A model generated the notes under the pieces. It was not told the origin of the DNA. It did no database searches and worked only from the letters and a program-made list of their open reading frames with translations. DNA of 64,000 nt from Minwuiaceae bacterium (GTDB lineage: Bacteria > Pseudomonadota > Alphaproteobacteria > Minwuiales > Minwuiaceae): contig JANQEE010000049.1 in NCBI GenBank assembly GCA_028278525.1, forward strand, positions 1-64,000. The letters run 5' to 3'. Position 1 is the stretch's first letter; every line of letters starts with the position of its first letter. The translations under genes were made by a program, and so were the position numbers. Below are positions 27,501 through 37,454 of this stretch, one piece after another.

Positions 27501-28718
27501 TCACTGCGCCTTCATCGCGTCGGCCACGCAGTCGGCCGCTCGCCGGATGTCGCCTTCGTTGTTGAAGCCATGGACGGAGAAGCGGAGCTGCCCCCGCCGG
27601 ATGGTATGCGCGACCTTGGCCTCGGTAAGCGCGGCGGACACCGCGCAGATCTTCAGGTCGGTCGAGAAATCGTGCCCGCCGGCGTCCAGCGTGCCGAAGG
27701 TCACGATGGGCGATCGGCCCGGCCCCCTGCTCGGCACGCCTGCGGCAAGGCCCAGGCCGGCGATTGCTTCGGTCAGGGCGCCGGCGAGCGAGAGGACCCG
27801 CTGCTCGATTGCCTCGATCCCGAGGTCCAGCAGCAGGTCGAGGGCGGCGTCGGCGGCATAGGCCCCGGCAAGATTGTAGCTGCCCAGTTCGAACCGCCGG
27901 CTGTCCGGCTGCAGCCGGTAGTCGTAGCCACCCATGGCGGAATGGTCGTCCGTCTGCATGGCAACGGCTGGCCTCGACAGGTAAGCGGGCTCCAATCGGT
28001 CGATCCAGTTCGGCGAGACGTACAGGAACCCGAAGCCGTAAAGGCCGAGCAGGCCTTTCGATGTGGAGGTGGCGAAACCATCCACTTGTTCCGCCGCCAG
28101 ATCGTGCGCCAGAATGCCGGCCGACTGAACGCCGTCGACAAGCAGGAACACGTCGCGCTTCCGGCATGCCTCCGCCAATCGTGCGACGTCGGTGCGATGG
28201 CCGGGAGCGAAGGTGACCGACGCACAACTCACGATCCGGGTGCGTCCGTCGATCGCGTCGATCATTGCGTCGATGTCCAGCGCGCCATTCCGTCTCGGCT
28301 GAACGAACCGGATTTCGTTGCCGCGCCGCCTCAGTCTCAGCCACGGATAGAGGTTGTTGGGATGCTCGGCCCCCGCGCTGACCACCACGTTATCGCCTTC
28401 GTCCATGGGCATCGCCCAGGCCACCGCATTGATGCCGTCGGAAACGTTTCGAACCGCCGCCACCGTCGGTGCCTCGACATTCATCATGCGCGCGAACTTG
28501 CCGCGGGCATCGGACACCTTCCGCTCATGCCCGGACCTGCCGGTCGACGCCAGCGCCAGATGATCGAGAAACGCGTCGATGCCGGCCCGCACGTCGTCGT
28601 GCAGGATCGTCTTTTCGCAGATAGACAGATACGTCTGTTGCTTCAGCGCGGGAAACCCCGCGCGGAACCGGTCGAAACGCTGGCTTTGTTGGCTTTGTGC
28701 TGCGGCGTCAATATTCAT
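27501..28718 (-). CDS. Class V aminotransferase (isopenicillin-N-epimerase / cysteine-desulfurase-like)
   Basis: 405 residues, fold-type I PLP enzyme. The Schiff-base Lys is in ATSTSKGLLGLYGFG, and VDGVQSAG carries the PLP-binding Asp. The C-terminal end lacks the mobile cysteine loop of desulfurases, so it more likely acts as an epimerase, transaminase or lyase on an amino acid. It is the last gene of the gntR-aapJQMP unit (31 bases after aapP), which suggests it acts on an imported amino acid. Substrate unknown. Confidence 0.83.
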   Translation of the reverse strand: MNIDAAAQSQQSQRFDRFRAGFPALKQQTYLSICEKTILHDDVRAGIDAFLDHLALASTGRSGHERKVSDARGKFARMMNVEAPTVAAVRNVSDGINAVAWAMPMDEGDNVVVSAGAEHPNNLYPWLRLRRRGNEIRFVQPRRNGALDIDAMIDAIDGRTRIVSCASVTFAPGHRTDVARLAEACRKRDVFLLVDGVQSAGILAHDLAAEQVDGFATSTSKGLLGLYGFGFLYVSPNWIDRLEPAYLSRPAVAMQTDDHSAMGGYDYRLQPDSRRFELGSYNLAGAYAADAALDLLLDLGIEAIEQRVLSLAGALTEAIAGLGLAAGVPSRGPGRSPIVTFGTLDAGGHDFSTDLKICAVSAALTEAKVAHTIRRGQLRFSVHGFNNEGDIRRAADCVADAMKAQ

Positions 28719-28749
28719 CGGTCGCGCTGCTTCCCTCCTAAATCGACAA

Positions 28750-29508
28750 TCAGTGAAGGATCTGGCTTAAGAACAGCTTGGTCCGCTCGTTCTCCGGTTG
28801 ATCGAAGAACGGCTCCGGTGCCGCGGCCTCGACGATCTCGCCGTCATCCATGAACACGACCAGGTCCGCCACCTTGCGGGCGAACCCCATCTCATGGGTA
28901 ACGCAGATCATGGTCATGCCGTCGTCCGCCAGTTCGATCATGACGTCCAGCACCTCGTTGATCATTTCCGGGTCGAGCGCCGAGGTCGGCTCGTCGAACA
29001 GCATCACCTTGGGCTTCAGCATCAGGGCCCTGGCGATCGCCACCCGTTGCTGCTGGCCGCCGGAGAGTTGGCCGGGATATTTCCATGCCTGATCGGGAAT
29101 CCTGACTCTCTTCAACAGGCTCATGGCCTCGGCTTCGGCCTCGTCCTGCGGCATCTCGTTCACCAGGATCGGCCCCAAAGTCAGGTTCTCGATGACCGAA
29201 AGGTGAGGGAACAGGTTGAAGCTCTGGAACACCATGCCGACCCGGCGGCGTATCTCCTCGATCGCGCGCATGTCGGCGACCAGCGCCGTTCCGTCGACGA
29301 TGATGTCGCCTTCCTGATGTTCCTCCAGCCGGTTGATGCAGCGGATCATGGTCGACTTGCCGGAACCGGATGGCCCGCAAACCACGACTTTCTCGCCCCG
29401 GCCGACGGTAAGATCGATGTCCCGCAGCACGTGGAACGCGTCGAACCACTTGTTCACGCCGCGCAGTTCGACGATCGCTTCCTGGATTTGTGCCGGCGGT
29501 GTCGTCAT
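28750..29508 (-). CDS. aapP: General L-amino acid ABC transporter, ATP-binding protein
   Basis: 252 residues from ATG 29506-29508; the longer open frame upstream is only an out-of-frame reading of the permease gene. Walker [20 protein letters not shown], signature [15 protein letters not shown], Walker [16 protein letters not shown] and H-loop [10 protein letters not shown] are complete, and the LEEHQEG segment is typical of GlnQ/AapP. It powers uptake of polar amino acids through AapQ/AapM. It overlaps aapM by 4 bases. Confidence 0.95.
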   Translation of the reverse strand: MTTPPAQIQEAIVELRGVNKWFDAFHVLRDIDLTVGRGEKVVVCGPSGSGKSTMIRCINRLEEHQEGDIIVDGTALVADMRAIEEIRRRVGMVFQSFNLFPHLSVIENLTLGPILVNEMPQDEAEAEAMSLLKRVRIPDQAWKYPGQLSGGQQQRVAIARALMLKPKVMLFDEPTSALDPEMINEVLDVMIELADDGMTMICVTHEMGFARKVADLVVFMDDGEIVEAAAPEPFFDQPENERTKLFLSQILH

Positions 29509-30623
29509 AGGTTGCGGCCCTTGCTCAAGTCTCGTTCGATATGCTCGCTGTATTTCGACATCGAGTAGCAGAACGCGAAATAGAGAACGAAAATGAAGAT
29601 GTAGGCCTCCTGCGCATACAGCACCCAGCGCGGGTCCTCCAATGCCGTCGCGGTGGCGCCCAGCACGTCGAACAGGCCGATGATCGAAACGAAGGTGGTG
29701 TTCTTGAAAGCGCGGATGATGTCGTTCATCAGGGCGGGCAACACGATCTTCAAGGCCTGCGGCAGGATGATCCGGCCTGTCTTCTGCCGATAGCTCAGGC
29801 CGAGGGCGTCGGCGGCTTCGTATTGGCCGCGCGGAATAGCCTGCAGGCCGCCGCGTACGATCTCGGCGGCATAGGCGGCGAAGAACAGAATCATCCCGAT
29901 TTGCGCGCGCAGGAATTTGTCGATGGTCATCCCTTCCGGCATGAAAAGCGGGAACATCAGCGATGCCATGAACAGGACGGTGATCAACGGCACGCCGCGG
30001 ACGACCTCGATGAAGCCGACGCACAATGCCTTGATGGCCGGCAGCGACGACCGGCGGCCCAGTGCCAGCAATACCGCCGCGGGCATGCCGCCGACCACCG
30101 TGCCGACGAACATCAGCAGCGTAAGCGGCAGGCCGCCCCATTGATGGGTGCCGGTTGGCGTCAGGCCGAACACGCCGCCCAGAAGAAGCACCAGGACGAT
30201 CCCGATCGCGGCCAGCCAGGCGCCGAACAGCCAGGCCGACCAGAACCGTTTGAAGGCGGAGATGATCGCCATGCCGACGATCGCGACGATGGCCAGCGTG
30301 CCGCGCCAGTGTTCCTCGTAGGGAAAGGTGCCGAACAGGATCACGCGGTGTTTCTCCGTGATCACCGCCCAACAGGCGCCGGCGGCGGCGCGGCAGGCCG
30401 CCGGGTCGTCGGTCCGCCAGATGGCATCGAGAAAGGCCCATGCGATAACGTCGGGCAGGGTGACGAACAGGGCCCATAGGGCCAGCAGTGTCATCGCCGT
30501 GTTGAACGGACTGCTGAACAGGTTCTTTTTCAGCCAATGAACCGCGCCCGATTCCTGCGCCGGCGGGGGGCGGCGGGGCGATGCGCCGACTTCCGCGCGC
30601 GATATGGTGTTCGCCACGGTCAC
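29505..30623 (-). CDS. aapM: General L-amino acid ABC transporter permease
   Basis: 372 residues with a GTG start. Inner-membrane permease of the His/Glu/Gln family with the C-terminal EAA-type coupling loop ([44 protein letters not shown] region) that contacts AapP. The extended N-terminal half with extra hydrophobic segments is characteristic of AapM/BztC rather than of small permeases such as GlnP. It starts 3 bases after the aapQ stop. Confidence 0.93.
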   Translation of the reverse strand: MTVANTISRAEVGASPRRPPPAQESGAVHWLKKNLFSSPFNTAMTLLALWALFVTLPDVIAWAFLDAIWRTDDPAACRAAAGACWAVITEKHRVILFGTFPYEEHWRGTLAIVAIVGMAIISAFKRFWSAWLFGAWLAAIGIVLVLLLGGVFGLTPTGTHQWGGLPLTLLMFVGTVVGGMPAAVLLALGRRSSLPAIKALCVGFIEVVRGVPLITVLFMASLMFPLFMPEGMTIDKFLRAQIGMILFFAAYAAEIVRGGLQAIPRGQYEAADALGLSYRQKTGRIILPQALKIVLPALMNDIIRAFKNTTFVSIIGLFDVLGATATALEDPRWVLYAQEAYIFIFVLYFAFCYSMSKYSEHIERDLSKGRNL

Positions 30624-30626
30624 CGC

Positions 30627-31838
30627 TCAGCGCTCCTTGATCTGAACGGATTTGTTATAGAGGTTCATGATCGATGCGATGACCAGGGCGATGGTCAGGT
30701 AGGTCGCCATCATCATGCCGATGGCCTCGATGGTGTGGCCGCTCAGCGTGACGATCGTGTTGTTCACGTTGAACAGTTCCGGGTAGCCGATGGCGACGCC
30801 AAGCGAGCTGTTTTTCACCAGGCTGACATATTGCGCGGCCGCCGGCGGCACCATGACACGCAAAGCCTGGGGAAGGATGACTTTGCGGTAGGTATCGGAC
30901 GGACTCAGGTTGATGGCGCGGGAGGCTTCGATCTGCCCCTTGGTGATCGACTGAATGCCAGCGCGCACGATTTCCGCGATAAACGCTGCGATATAGAGCG
31001 ACAGCCCGAGCAGCAGGGCGAGGAATTCCGGCGACATGGCTGCGCCGCCGACGAAGTTGAAACCTTGCAGCTTCGGTATCGACACGGTCGTGGGAGCGCC
31101 CGAGAACATCCAAACCGCCAGCGGCGCCCCGGCGATCAGCGCGACATTCCACCACAGCACGGAAACCCGGCGCCCGCTCCGCCGGCGCGAGGCATCCGCC
31201 CACCGCACGACGAGGACGGCGGTGACGCATGCGCCGACAAAGGCCAGCAGCGTCCAGAGATAGGCGGGATTGGGTTCCGGCCAAGGCACTACCAGCCCGC
31301 GGTTGGTCAGAAAGGCCATGTCGAAGAGACTGACCGCCTGTTTCGGCACGGGCAGTTGCGTGATGATGGTGTACCAGAAGATGATCTGCACCAGTTGCGG
31401 CGTGTTGCGAAACAGCTCCACATAAGCGGACGACAGTTTTGCGATCAGCATGTTGCTGGAAAGACGGGCGATGCCCAGAACGACGCCGAGGATCGTCGCG
31501 AAGACGATGCTGAAGATCGACACCTTCAGGGTGTTCATGATCGCGGCGCCGTAGGCGCGCAGAAACGTATCCGTCGACTGGAAGGCGATCGGCGTTTCGC
31601 CAATGTCGAACCCGGCTTCTTCCAGCAGAAACCCGAAGCCGGTGGAGATGCCGCGCTTCTCCATCGCGTCCTGGGCATTGCCGACCATGTATGCGGCAAC
31701 GCCGATGATCGCCGACACGACCAGCAACTGGTATGCCCAGTTGCGAAATCCCACATTGTGCCAGATTCCTGCCAGGGTCACGGTCCGGCTAACCGGCGGT
31801 GGCCGCCGGTGTGGAGCATCGGTTGCTTGCTCGGTCAT
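30627..31838 (-). CDS. aapQ: General L-amino acid ABC transporter permease
   Basis: 403 residues. Second permease of the pair, with a long insertion between the first helices and the conserved core as in AapQ/BztB. The core contains [16 protein letters not shown] and the coupling loop [29 protein letters not shown]. It forms the heteromeric channel with AapM in the inner membrane. It lies 72 bases downstream of aapJ in the same operon. Confidence 0.93.
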   Translation of the reverse strand: MTEQATDAPHRRPPPVSRTVTLAGIWHNVGFRNWAYQLLVVSAIIGVAAYMVGNAQDAMEKRGISTGFGFLLEEAGFDIGETPIAFQSTDTFLRAYGAAIMNTLKVSIFSIVFATILGVVLGIARLSSNMLIAKLSSAYVELFRNTPQLVQIIFWYTIITQLPVPKQAVSLFDMAFLTNRGLVVPWPEPNPAYLWTLLAFVGACVTAVLVVRWADASRRRSGRRVSVLWWNVALIAGAPLAVWMFSGAPTTVSIPKLQGFNFVGGAAMSPEFLALLLGLSLYIAAFIAEIVRAGIQSITKGQIEASRAINLSPSDTYRKVILPQALRVMVPPAAAQYVSLVKNSSLGVAIGYPELFNVNNTIVTLSGHTIEAIGMMMATYLTIALVIASIMNLYNKSVQIKER

Positions 31839-31910
31839 TCTGTGTCGCCGGTAAGGGGCGGGCCAAGGCGGCGCCCGCGGCTATGGAGCCGATGGCGCCG
31901 CCCATTCGGC

Positions 31911-32936
31911 CTATTTGAACGGCGGCGCGTACAGCAGGCCGCCTTGGGTCCAAAGGCTGTTGATCCCGCGAGCCAGTTTTAGCGGCGATCCGCTTCCGAC
32001 ATTGCGTTCGAAAACCTCGCCGTAGTTTCCGACCTGCTTGACGATGCGGTAGGCCCAGTCCTGATCCAGACCAAGCGTTTCGCCCAGCTTGCCCTTGGTG
32101 CCCAGCAGGCGGGCTGTCTCGGCGTCGTCGGACGATTTCATCTTGTCGACATTGTCCGATGTCACGCCCAGTTCTTCCGCCGTCATCATGGCGTAGACGG
32201 ACCAGGCAACAATGTCACGCCATTGAGCATCGCCCTGACGCACGGCCGGCCCCATAGGGTCCTTGCCGTGCACGCCGGGAAGGATGACATAGTCCTCGGG
32301 GTTCGATGCGACCGTGGCGCGCGCTGAGCTCAAACCCGAGGTCGACTGCACATGAACGTCGCAACGGCCGCCGAAAAACGCCGTATTCAGCTCTTTCTTG
32401 TTTTCGATCACCACCGGCGTGTAGCTCATGCCGTTGGCCCTGAACACGTCGGATGCGACCTTCTCGGACGTCGAACCCGGCAGGATGCAAACCGTCGCGC
32501 CGTTCAGGTCCTTGACACTCTCGGCGCCGGTATTCTTGTTCACCATGAAGCCCTGGCCGTCGTAGAAGGTCGGGGCGACGAAGTCGATGCCGAGCTTCGC
32601 GTCGCGGCTTAGCGTCCAGGTGACGTTCCTGGTCAGCACGTCGATCTCGCTGGTTTGCAGCGCCGTGAACCGGGTTTGGCTTGTGGTTTTCACGAACTGG
32701 ACCTTGTCCTTGTCGCCCAGGACGGCGGCGGCGATCGCCTTGCAGGTATCGACGTCCATGCCGGCCCACTCGCCTTTGCTGTTAAGGGCGGAGAAGCCGG
32801 CCCGGTTGCCGTTGACGCCGCAGACGACGGCGCCGCGTGCCTTTACGGCATCGACTGTCGGGCCTGCATGGGCGGCGATGGGCGCGCCGGTCGATACGGC
32901 GAAGGCCAGTCCGGTCGCAATCACTGTTCGTTTCAT
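31911..32936 (-). CDS. aapJ: General L-amino acid ABC transporter, periplasmic binding protein
   Basis: 341 residues from ATG 32934-32936 with signal peptide MKRTVIATGLAFAVSTGAPIAAHA. The mature protein starts GPTVDAVKARGAVVCGVNG and contains GMDVDTCKAIAAAVLGD and the ALQTSEIDVLTRNVTWTLSRD segment typical of AapJ/BztA. This broad-specificity binding protein delivers glutamate, aspartate, glutamine and other amino acids to AapQMP. An open frame running further upstream has no signal-peptide character and is rejected. The GntR regulator gene lies 68 bases upstream on the same strand. Confidence 0.94.
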   Translation of the reverse strand: MKRTVIATGLAFAVSTGAPIAAHAGPTVDAVKARGAVVCGVNGNRAGFSALNSKGEWAGMDVDTCKAIAAAVLGDKDKVQFVKTTSQTRFTALQTSEIDVLTRNVTWTLSRDAKLGIDFVAPTFYDGQGFMVNKNTGAESVKDLNGATVCILPGSTSEKVASDVFRANGMSYTPVVIENKKELNTAFFGGRCDVHVQSTSGLSSARATVASNPEDYVILPGVHGKDPMGPAVRQGDAQWRDIVAWSVYAMMTAEELGVTSDNVDKMKSSDDAETARLLGTKGKLGETLGLDQDWAYRIVKQVGNYGEVFERNVGSGSPLKLARGINSLWTQGGLLYAPPFK

Positions 32937-33004
32937 TGTTTTGATCCCTGTCGTTGTTTCGTCGCAGTCGTTATGGGTCGAAATCAGGCCGGCTCGTCCA
33001 TGCG

Positions 33005-33703
33005 TCAGGCCTCGCCGGCTGGCATGGTTATCGCCGCTGGAATGTCGCGGCTTACGCCCTGGAAAAGTTGCGTGCGTACCTCCAGGCCTTTCTGAAGATG
33101 TCTGCAGATAAGCTTTTGCGCCAACTCGCCGTTGCGCGCCTCGATGGCGTCCAGGATCTCCAGGTGCTCCCGCGCCGAATCGAAAACCCGGTCCGGGTCG
33201 TGATGTCGGGGCAGGCCGAGCGCGATCCGGAAGCGCAGCCGGATAGGTCGATAGATTTCCAGAAGATTGCGGTTGCCGGCGCAGCGAAAGATCTCCAGAT
33301 GGAATGCCGCGCCGTGATCGTAGAGGTCGGCTACATTGCATTTGTCCGGCGCCGCGATGGCGGTCCGAAAGCCCGGGCCGAAATCGGACAGCGCCTGGCT
33401 GGGTCCGCGCTCGGCCGCCAGGAACGCGGCAAGCCCCTCGATGGCGTAGCGGACCTGGTAGATCTCCTGCACGTCCTGCAACGACAGCCGCCGGACGAAC
33501 GTGCCCCGTGTCGGATGCGCCTCCAGCACGCCTTCGCGGACCAGGTCCTTGACCGCTTCCCGCACCGGCGTGCGGCCAATCCCCAGGGAATCGGCCAGTT
33601 TGCGCTCCGAAAGAGGTGCATCCGGCGAGATGTCCCCGCGAAGGATCGCATCCAGCAGACGACCGTACGCCTTCTCTTTTTCCAGGCTCTTGGTTTCTGG
33701 CAT
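33005..33703 (-). CDS. GntR-family regulator (FCD subfamily) of the aap/aminotransferase operon
   Basis: 232 residues from ATG 33701-33703; a TTG nine codons upstream would have to read through the operator. Winged HTH (about 10-75) with LADSLGIGRTPVREAVKDLVREGVL, then an FCD domain (about 85-215). It is the first gene of a same-strand series gntR-aapJ-aapQ-aapM-aapP-aminotransferase with gaps of 68, 72, 3, -4 and 31 bases, so it very likely controls that operon and itself through the palindrome just upstream. Confidence 0.88.
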   Translation of the reverse strand: MPETKSLEKEKAYGRLLDAILRGDISPDAPLSERKLADSLGIGRTPVREAVKDLVREGVLEAHPTRGTFVRRLSLQDVQEIYQVRYAIEGLAAFLAAERGPSQALSDFGPGFRTAIAAPDKCNVADLYDHGAAFHLEIFRCAGNRNLLEIYRPIRLRFRIALGLPRHHDPDRVFDSAREHLEILDAIEARNGELAQKLICRHLQKGLEVRTQLFQGVSRDIPAAITMPAGEA

Positions 33704-33708
33704 AGTGT

Positions 33709-33741
33709 TGGTATACCAGTACAGTGCCAACGGTATGTCAA
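33709..33741 (-). promoter_or_regulatory. gntR-aap promoter and GntR operator
   Basis: TGGTATACCA (33709-33718) is a perfect 10-bp palindrome of the TGGTNTACCA type bound by many FCD-GntR repressors (recalled). On the minus strand a consensus -35 TTGACA (33741-33736) is followed 17 bases later by TGGTAT (33718-33713), so the palindrome covers the -10 region. It ends 5 bases before the predicted ATG, so the mRNA would have almost no leader. Confidence 0.75.
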
Positions 33742-33843
33742 GCGCGCAATTTGGCGCCGTTGACCGGGGTGCAAGGGTTCGTTCCCCGATTTTGATACCA
33801 GCCCCCCCGCCTGATATCCTGACCCCCGGGGAGGTAGGCGGCC

Positions 33844-35280
33844 ATGTGGGAGACGCTGGAACTGCCGCTCTGGCTGGTTCTGATCGCCGGGCTTCTGGCG
33901 GCCCTGTCGCTGCTCAACCACTTCCTGATCCCGTCCGCCCGCTGGTTCCTGCGTCGCCGCCTCAACCGGGTGATCGACGAGATGAACCAGCGTCTGGCGC
34001 TCCGGCTGCCGTCCTTCAAACTGACCCGGCGCGAGGTGCTGATCGACCGCCTGACCTACGACCCGGTCGTCATCGCGGCGGTGGAAGAGGCGGCGGAGCA
34101 GAGGGGAGAGCCGCGCGACGCGGTGATGGTGGAGGTCAGCCGCTACGCGCGGGAGATCGTGCCCGCCTTCAACGCCTTCCTCTATTTCCGCGTCGGCTAC
34201 TGGCTGGCCCGGCGGGTCGCGCGCTTCCTATACCGGGTGCGCGTCGGCTATGTCGACGACCGCGGCCTTGCCGATATCGGACCGACCGACAGCGTCGTCT
34301 TCGTGATGAACCACCGCTCCAACATGGACTACGTGCTGGCTGCCTACCTCGCCGCCGATCGAACCACGCTATCCTATGCGGTCGGCGAATGGGCGCGCGT
34401 CTGGCCGTTGCAGCAGTTGATCCGGGCGCTCGGCGCCTACTTCGTGCGCCGCGATTCCGGCGACACCCTCTACCGCCGGGTGCTGGCGCGATATGTTGAG
34501 ATGGCGACCGAAGGCGGCGTGCCGCAGGCGGTCTATCCGGAAGGCGGGCTCAGCCGCGACGGTCGGCTCCGGCCGCCGAAGCTCGGCATCCTCGGCTACA
34601 TCACCCGCGCTTTCGATCCCGCCGGCCCGCGCGACATCGTGTTCGTGCCGGTGGGCATCAACTACGACCGGGTGCTGGAGGACCGCAGCCTGCTGCTGTC
34701 GCTGGATCCCGGCCGGAAGCGCCGCGGCGCCGGCTTCGCGCTGCGGACGGCGGCCGGCTTCCTCGGCCGCAACCTGCTGCTGATGTTGCGGCGGCGTTGG
34801 CACCGCTTCGGTTATGCCTGCGTCAATTTCGGCACGCCGGTCTCGTACAAGGACTGGCTGGGACGAACCGGCATCGATCCCACTGCCCTGTCACAGGACG
34901 AATGGTTCGCCGCCGTGCGCCGGCTGGGCGAAGAGCTGATGGCCGCCATCGGCGCCGTTGTGCCGGTGCTGCCGGTATCCTTGGTCGCCACTGTTCTGGC
35001 GGCGGAGCCGGACCGGCGCTTCAGCGAGCTCGAACTGAAAGGCGCGGTGCTCAACCTGATCGAGCGGTTGGAAGCGGCGGGCGCGCGGCTCTACATCCCG
35101 CGCACCGATCAGGACTATGCCGTCACCGTCGGCCTGCGGATGCTCGCGCTGCGCCATGTCGTGACGGAAGAAGACGGGCTCTTCAAGGTCAGCGCCGACA
35201 ACCTACCGCTACTGCACTATTACGCCAACGCCATAGCCCATCTGTTGCCGCGGGCCGGTAAACAGGCCGCGGCCGAGTAA
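33844..35280 (+). CDS. Glycerol-3-phosphate acyltransferase-like (PlsB/LPLAT family) membrane protein
   Basis: 478 residues. An N-terminal membrane segment (about 8-30) is followed by an acyltransferase domain with the catalytic NHRSNMDY (HX4D) near residue 158, GAYFVRRDSGDTLY and VYPEGGLSRDGRLRPPKLG, the four-block pattern of PlsB-like enzymes. It should transfer a fatty acyl group to glycerol-3-phosphate, the first step of phospholipid synthesis. It is shorter than E. coli PlsB (about 800 residues) but matches the compact alphaproteobacterial type. It is divergent from the gntR-aap operon. Confidence 0.83.
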   Translation: MWETLELPLWLVLIAGLLAALSLLNHFLIPSARWFLRRRLNRVIDEMNQRLALRLPSFKLTRREVLIDRLTYDPVVIAAVEEAAEQRGEPRDAVMVEVSRYAREIVPAFNAFLYFRVGYWLARRVARFLYRVRVGYVDDRGLADIGPTDSVVFVMNHRSNMDYVLAAYLAADRTTLSYAVGEWARVWPLQQLIRALGAYFVRRDSGDTLYRRVLARYVEMATEGGVPQAVYPEGGLSRDGRLRPPKLGILGYITRAFDPAGPRDIVFVPVGINYDRVLEDRSLLLSLDPGRKRRGAGFALRTAAGFLGRNLLLMLRRRWHRFGYACVNFGTPVSYKDWLGRTGIDPTALSQDEWFAAVRRLGEELMAAIGAVVPVLPVSLVATVLAAEPDRRFSELELKGAVLNLIERLEAAGARLYIPRTDQDYAVTVGLRMLALRHVVTEEDGLFKVSADNLPLLHYYANAIAHLLPRAGKQAAAE

Positions 35281-35296
35281 GGAGCCGTGGCCTGCC

Positions 35297-35704
35297 TTAA
35301 GCGGCGGAGCCCATCTTGCGGTCGTCGGCCGGCAGCTTGCGTGGGTTTTCCACATGCCGGCAATTGCCGGTCAGGAACGCCCCGGCGTCGATCGCCAGCG
35401 CATTGTGCAGGATGTCGCCGATCACCCGCGCGGTCTTGGCAAGAGCCACCTTGCCGGCTCGGATGCGCCCGTCGACCTGGCCCCGGACCAGCACTTCGTC
35501 GGCCAGTATTTCGCCGTCGATCCTGGCCTTCTCGCCGACGGTCAGAACACCGGCGAACACGTCGCCATGCACGACACCGTCGATCTGGAGCTCGCCGTCG
35601 GTTTTCAGGTTGCCGTCGATCTCCAGGCTGGCGCTGATCAACGACGGCGCCGACGAAACCACAGTCGGCCGTTGCTCCTCAGTCTTTTCGTTCTTGGAAA
35701 ACAT
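35297..35704 (-). CDS. Bactofilin
   Basis: 135 residues from ATG 35702-35704. The centre is a right-handed beta-helix of short repeats (GNLKTDGELQIDGVVHGDVFAGVLTVGEKARIDGEILADEVLVRGQVDGRIRAGKVAL region), the hallmark of bactofilins, with disordered ends. Bactofilins self-assemble into filaments at the membrane and organise cell shape and wall enzymes. Its start overlaps the end of the M23 peptidase gene by 26 bases, the common bactofilin-peptidase pairing. Confidence 0.92.
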   Translation of the reverse strand: MFSKNEKTEEQRPTVVSSAPSLISASLEIDGNLKTDGELQIDGVVHGDVFAGVLTVGEKARIDGEILADEVLVRGQVDGRIRAGKVALAKTARVIGDILHNALAIDAGAFLTGNCRHVENPRKLPADDRKMGSAA

Positions 35705-37454
35705 AGGTCCCCGCCTCAAAAAACTTCAGTGGATCCTGGGTCTTGCCGCGATAGCTGACTTCGTAGTGCACGTGCGAGCCCGAACTGCGGCCGGTCGAGC
35801 CCATCAATCCGATTTTATGTCGGAAACTTACTTTTTGTCCCTTTTTCACAAGTATCTTGTGCAAATGGGCGTAGCGTGTCTTGAACCCGAGGCCATGGTC
35901 GATCTCGACCATGTTGCCGAACGGCCCGTTGCGCCGGGCGAAGGTCACCGTGCCGGGCGCGGTCGAATGCACCGATGTCTTGCGCGGCGCGGAGATGTCC
36001 AGGCCCGCATGCATGGCCCAGCGATTGTTGAACGGGTCGCGGCGCTTACCGTAGCGGCTGGAGACCCAGCCCCGGTCGGTCGGCTTGCCGAGCGGCATCT
36101 GCTTGATCAGGTTTTGTAAACCGTTCCATCGGACGAGCTGCAGCTCCAACTCGGTCACGTGATCCTGGAATCCGGAGCCGGCGAGAGTCCAGTCGCTGTT
36201 CTCGACGTTCGGCGCGTCGGCAATGACCAGCGGACCGCCTTGCCCGTAGGGCAGGCCGGTCGCGGCACTGGTCAATTCGGCGATGTCCAGGCCGGTCATT
36301 GCCAGCGAGCGCTCGGCCCGGTCGGTGTCGCGCGCAATCTGCCCCTGCAGCCACCCGAATAATTCGCGTTGGTGATACTTCACGCCGCTTAGCTGGGACT
36401 GCAAGTGGACCAATTGATTGGCCAACAACTCGGCGCGCCGTTCCGCCTGTTCCCGGGCGGCAGCCAACCGGGCGAAACGCTGACCGGTCGCGGACATGCG
36501 GGTTTCCTTTGCGACGCGGTTCTTGTCGGCATCGGCGAGCGTGCTGGACAGGCTCGCGACCTGCTTTCGCAGTGTCTTGAGCTGCAATTGAACGGTGTCA
36601 CGGTTGGCGGCCGTCGCGTCCAGTCTCTGTTGCGTGGTTGTCAGGGCGCGGGCGACGCGGTCGTGCCGGGACCGGGTGTTTTCCAGGTCGCCGGTCAGTT
36701 CCGCCACCCGTTGGCTGAGCTGCTCGCCGGTTTGCAGCGCCGAATTTCGTTCTTCCGTGGTCAGCGTAAGAGTCTGTTCGGTCTCGGCCAAACGCGCCTC
36801 GACCGAGGCCCTCGTTTCGCGCTCAGCGGTCAGGCTGTCGCTCAGCGCGTTCGCCTGCTGCTGGATCTCTTCGCTGGTCTTGCGCCAGTTGTCGTTCTCT
36901 TCGCTGAGTGCGGTCAGCTGATCGGCCGCATCCGAAAGCTTGGCTTCCAGCGAGGCGGTCCGTTCGACCTCCGTCCGGAGGTCGGTTTCCAGACTGCCGA
37001 CGCGCTTCTCCAGACCTCGGTTAAGCTGATGCGCCGCATCGCGCTCTGCCGCGGCGTCGCGAAGCTGGGTGGTGGTTTCGGTAATGCGCCGGTCGAGCAC
37101 GGATTGCTGTTCCAGCATCGCCGCCATTTGAAGGGACTTCTCTTCAATCTCGCGGGATATCCGCGCCAGCTGATCGGTCGTCTTCTCAAGCTGGTCGCTG
37201 ACGGTATCGTTGGCTTCTTCCAGCCGATCGATACGATCGTTCTTGGCAACGATGATGTGGTCGGACAAAAGGGCCCGGTATGTCGACCAGGCGATGCCGG
37301 CCACGGCAACGACGCACAGTACGACCATTGCGAGCTGCAGCCGGCGGGTCAGCGCCAGGTAATGGACCCGGCCTTCCGAGCGGACGAACAGCTGCCGTTC
37401 CGGGAATAGCCGGTCGGCCAGGGCCGTCATACGTTTATTGAGGTCGGTCAACAT
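35679..37454 (-). CDS. M23 family zinc metallopeptidase with long coiled coil
   Basis: 591 residues from ATG 37452-37454, the usual MLTDLNKRM start. One membrane helix (about 45-65), a long periplasmic coiled coil (about 75-370, rich in Leu/Glu/Gln/Ala heptads), and a C-terminal LytM domain with HAGLDISAP (HxxxD), and HVHYEVSY (HxH) as zinc ligands. It cleaves peptidoglycan cross-links or activates other hydrolases. It is paired with a bactofilin gene, as the LmdC-type endopeptidase is in other stalked or curved alphaproteobacteria, so it is probably positioned by bactofilin filaments. Confidence 0.92.
   Translation of the reverse strand: MLTDLNKRMTALADRLFPERQLFVRSEGRVHYLALTRRLQLAMVVLCVVAVAGIAWSTYRALLSDHIIVAKNDRIDRLEEANDTVSDQLEKTTDQLARISREIEEKSLQMAAMLEQQSVLDRRITETTTQLRDAAAERDAAHQLNRGLEKRVGSLETDLRTEVERTASLEAKLSDAADQLTALSEENDNWRKTSEEIQQQANALSDSLTAERETRASVEARLAETEQTLTLTTEERNSALQTGEQLSQRVAELTGDLENTRSRHDRVARALTTTQQRLDATAANRDTVQLQLKTLRKQVASLSSTLADADKNRVAKETRMSATGQRFARLAAAREQAERRAELLANQLVHLQSQLSGVKYHQRELFGWLQGQIARDTDRAERSLAMTGLDIAELTSAATGLPYGQGGPLVIADAPNVENSDWTLAGSGFQDHVTELELQLVRWNGLQNLIKQMPLGKPTDRGWVSSRYGKRRDPFNNRWAMHAGLDISAPRKTSVHSTAPGTVTFARRNGPFGNMVEIDHGLGFKTRYAHLHKILVKKGQKVSFRHKIGLMGSTGRSSGSHVHYEVSYRGKTQDPLKFFEAGTYVFQERKD

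Noticed and set aside
28750..30537. A 595-codon frame that seems to fuse a permease to the aapP ATPase
   Set aside because: Upstream of 29508 it is an out-of-frame reading of aapM; aapM is intact in its own frame and the ATPase has a good ATG at 29506-29508.
31911..33341. A 476-residue version of AapJ
   Set aside because: The extra N-terminal part overlaps the GntR gene out of frame; the signal peptide begins at the ATG at 32934-32936.
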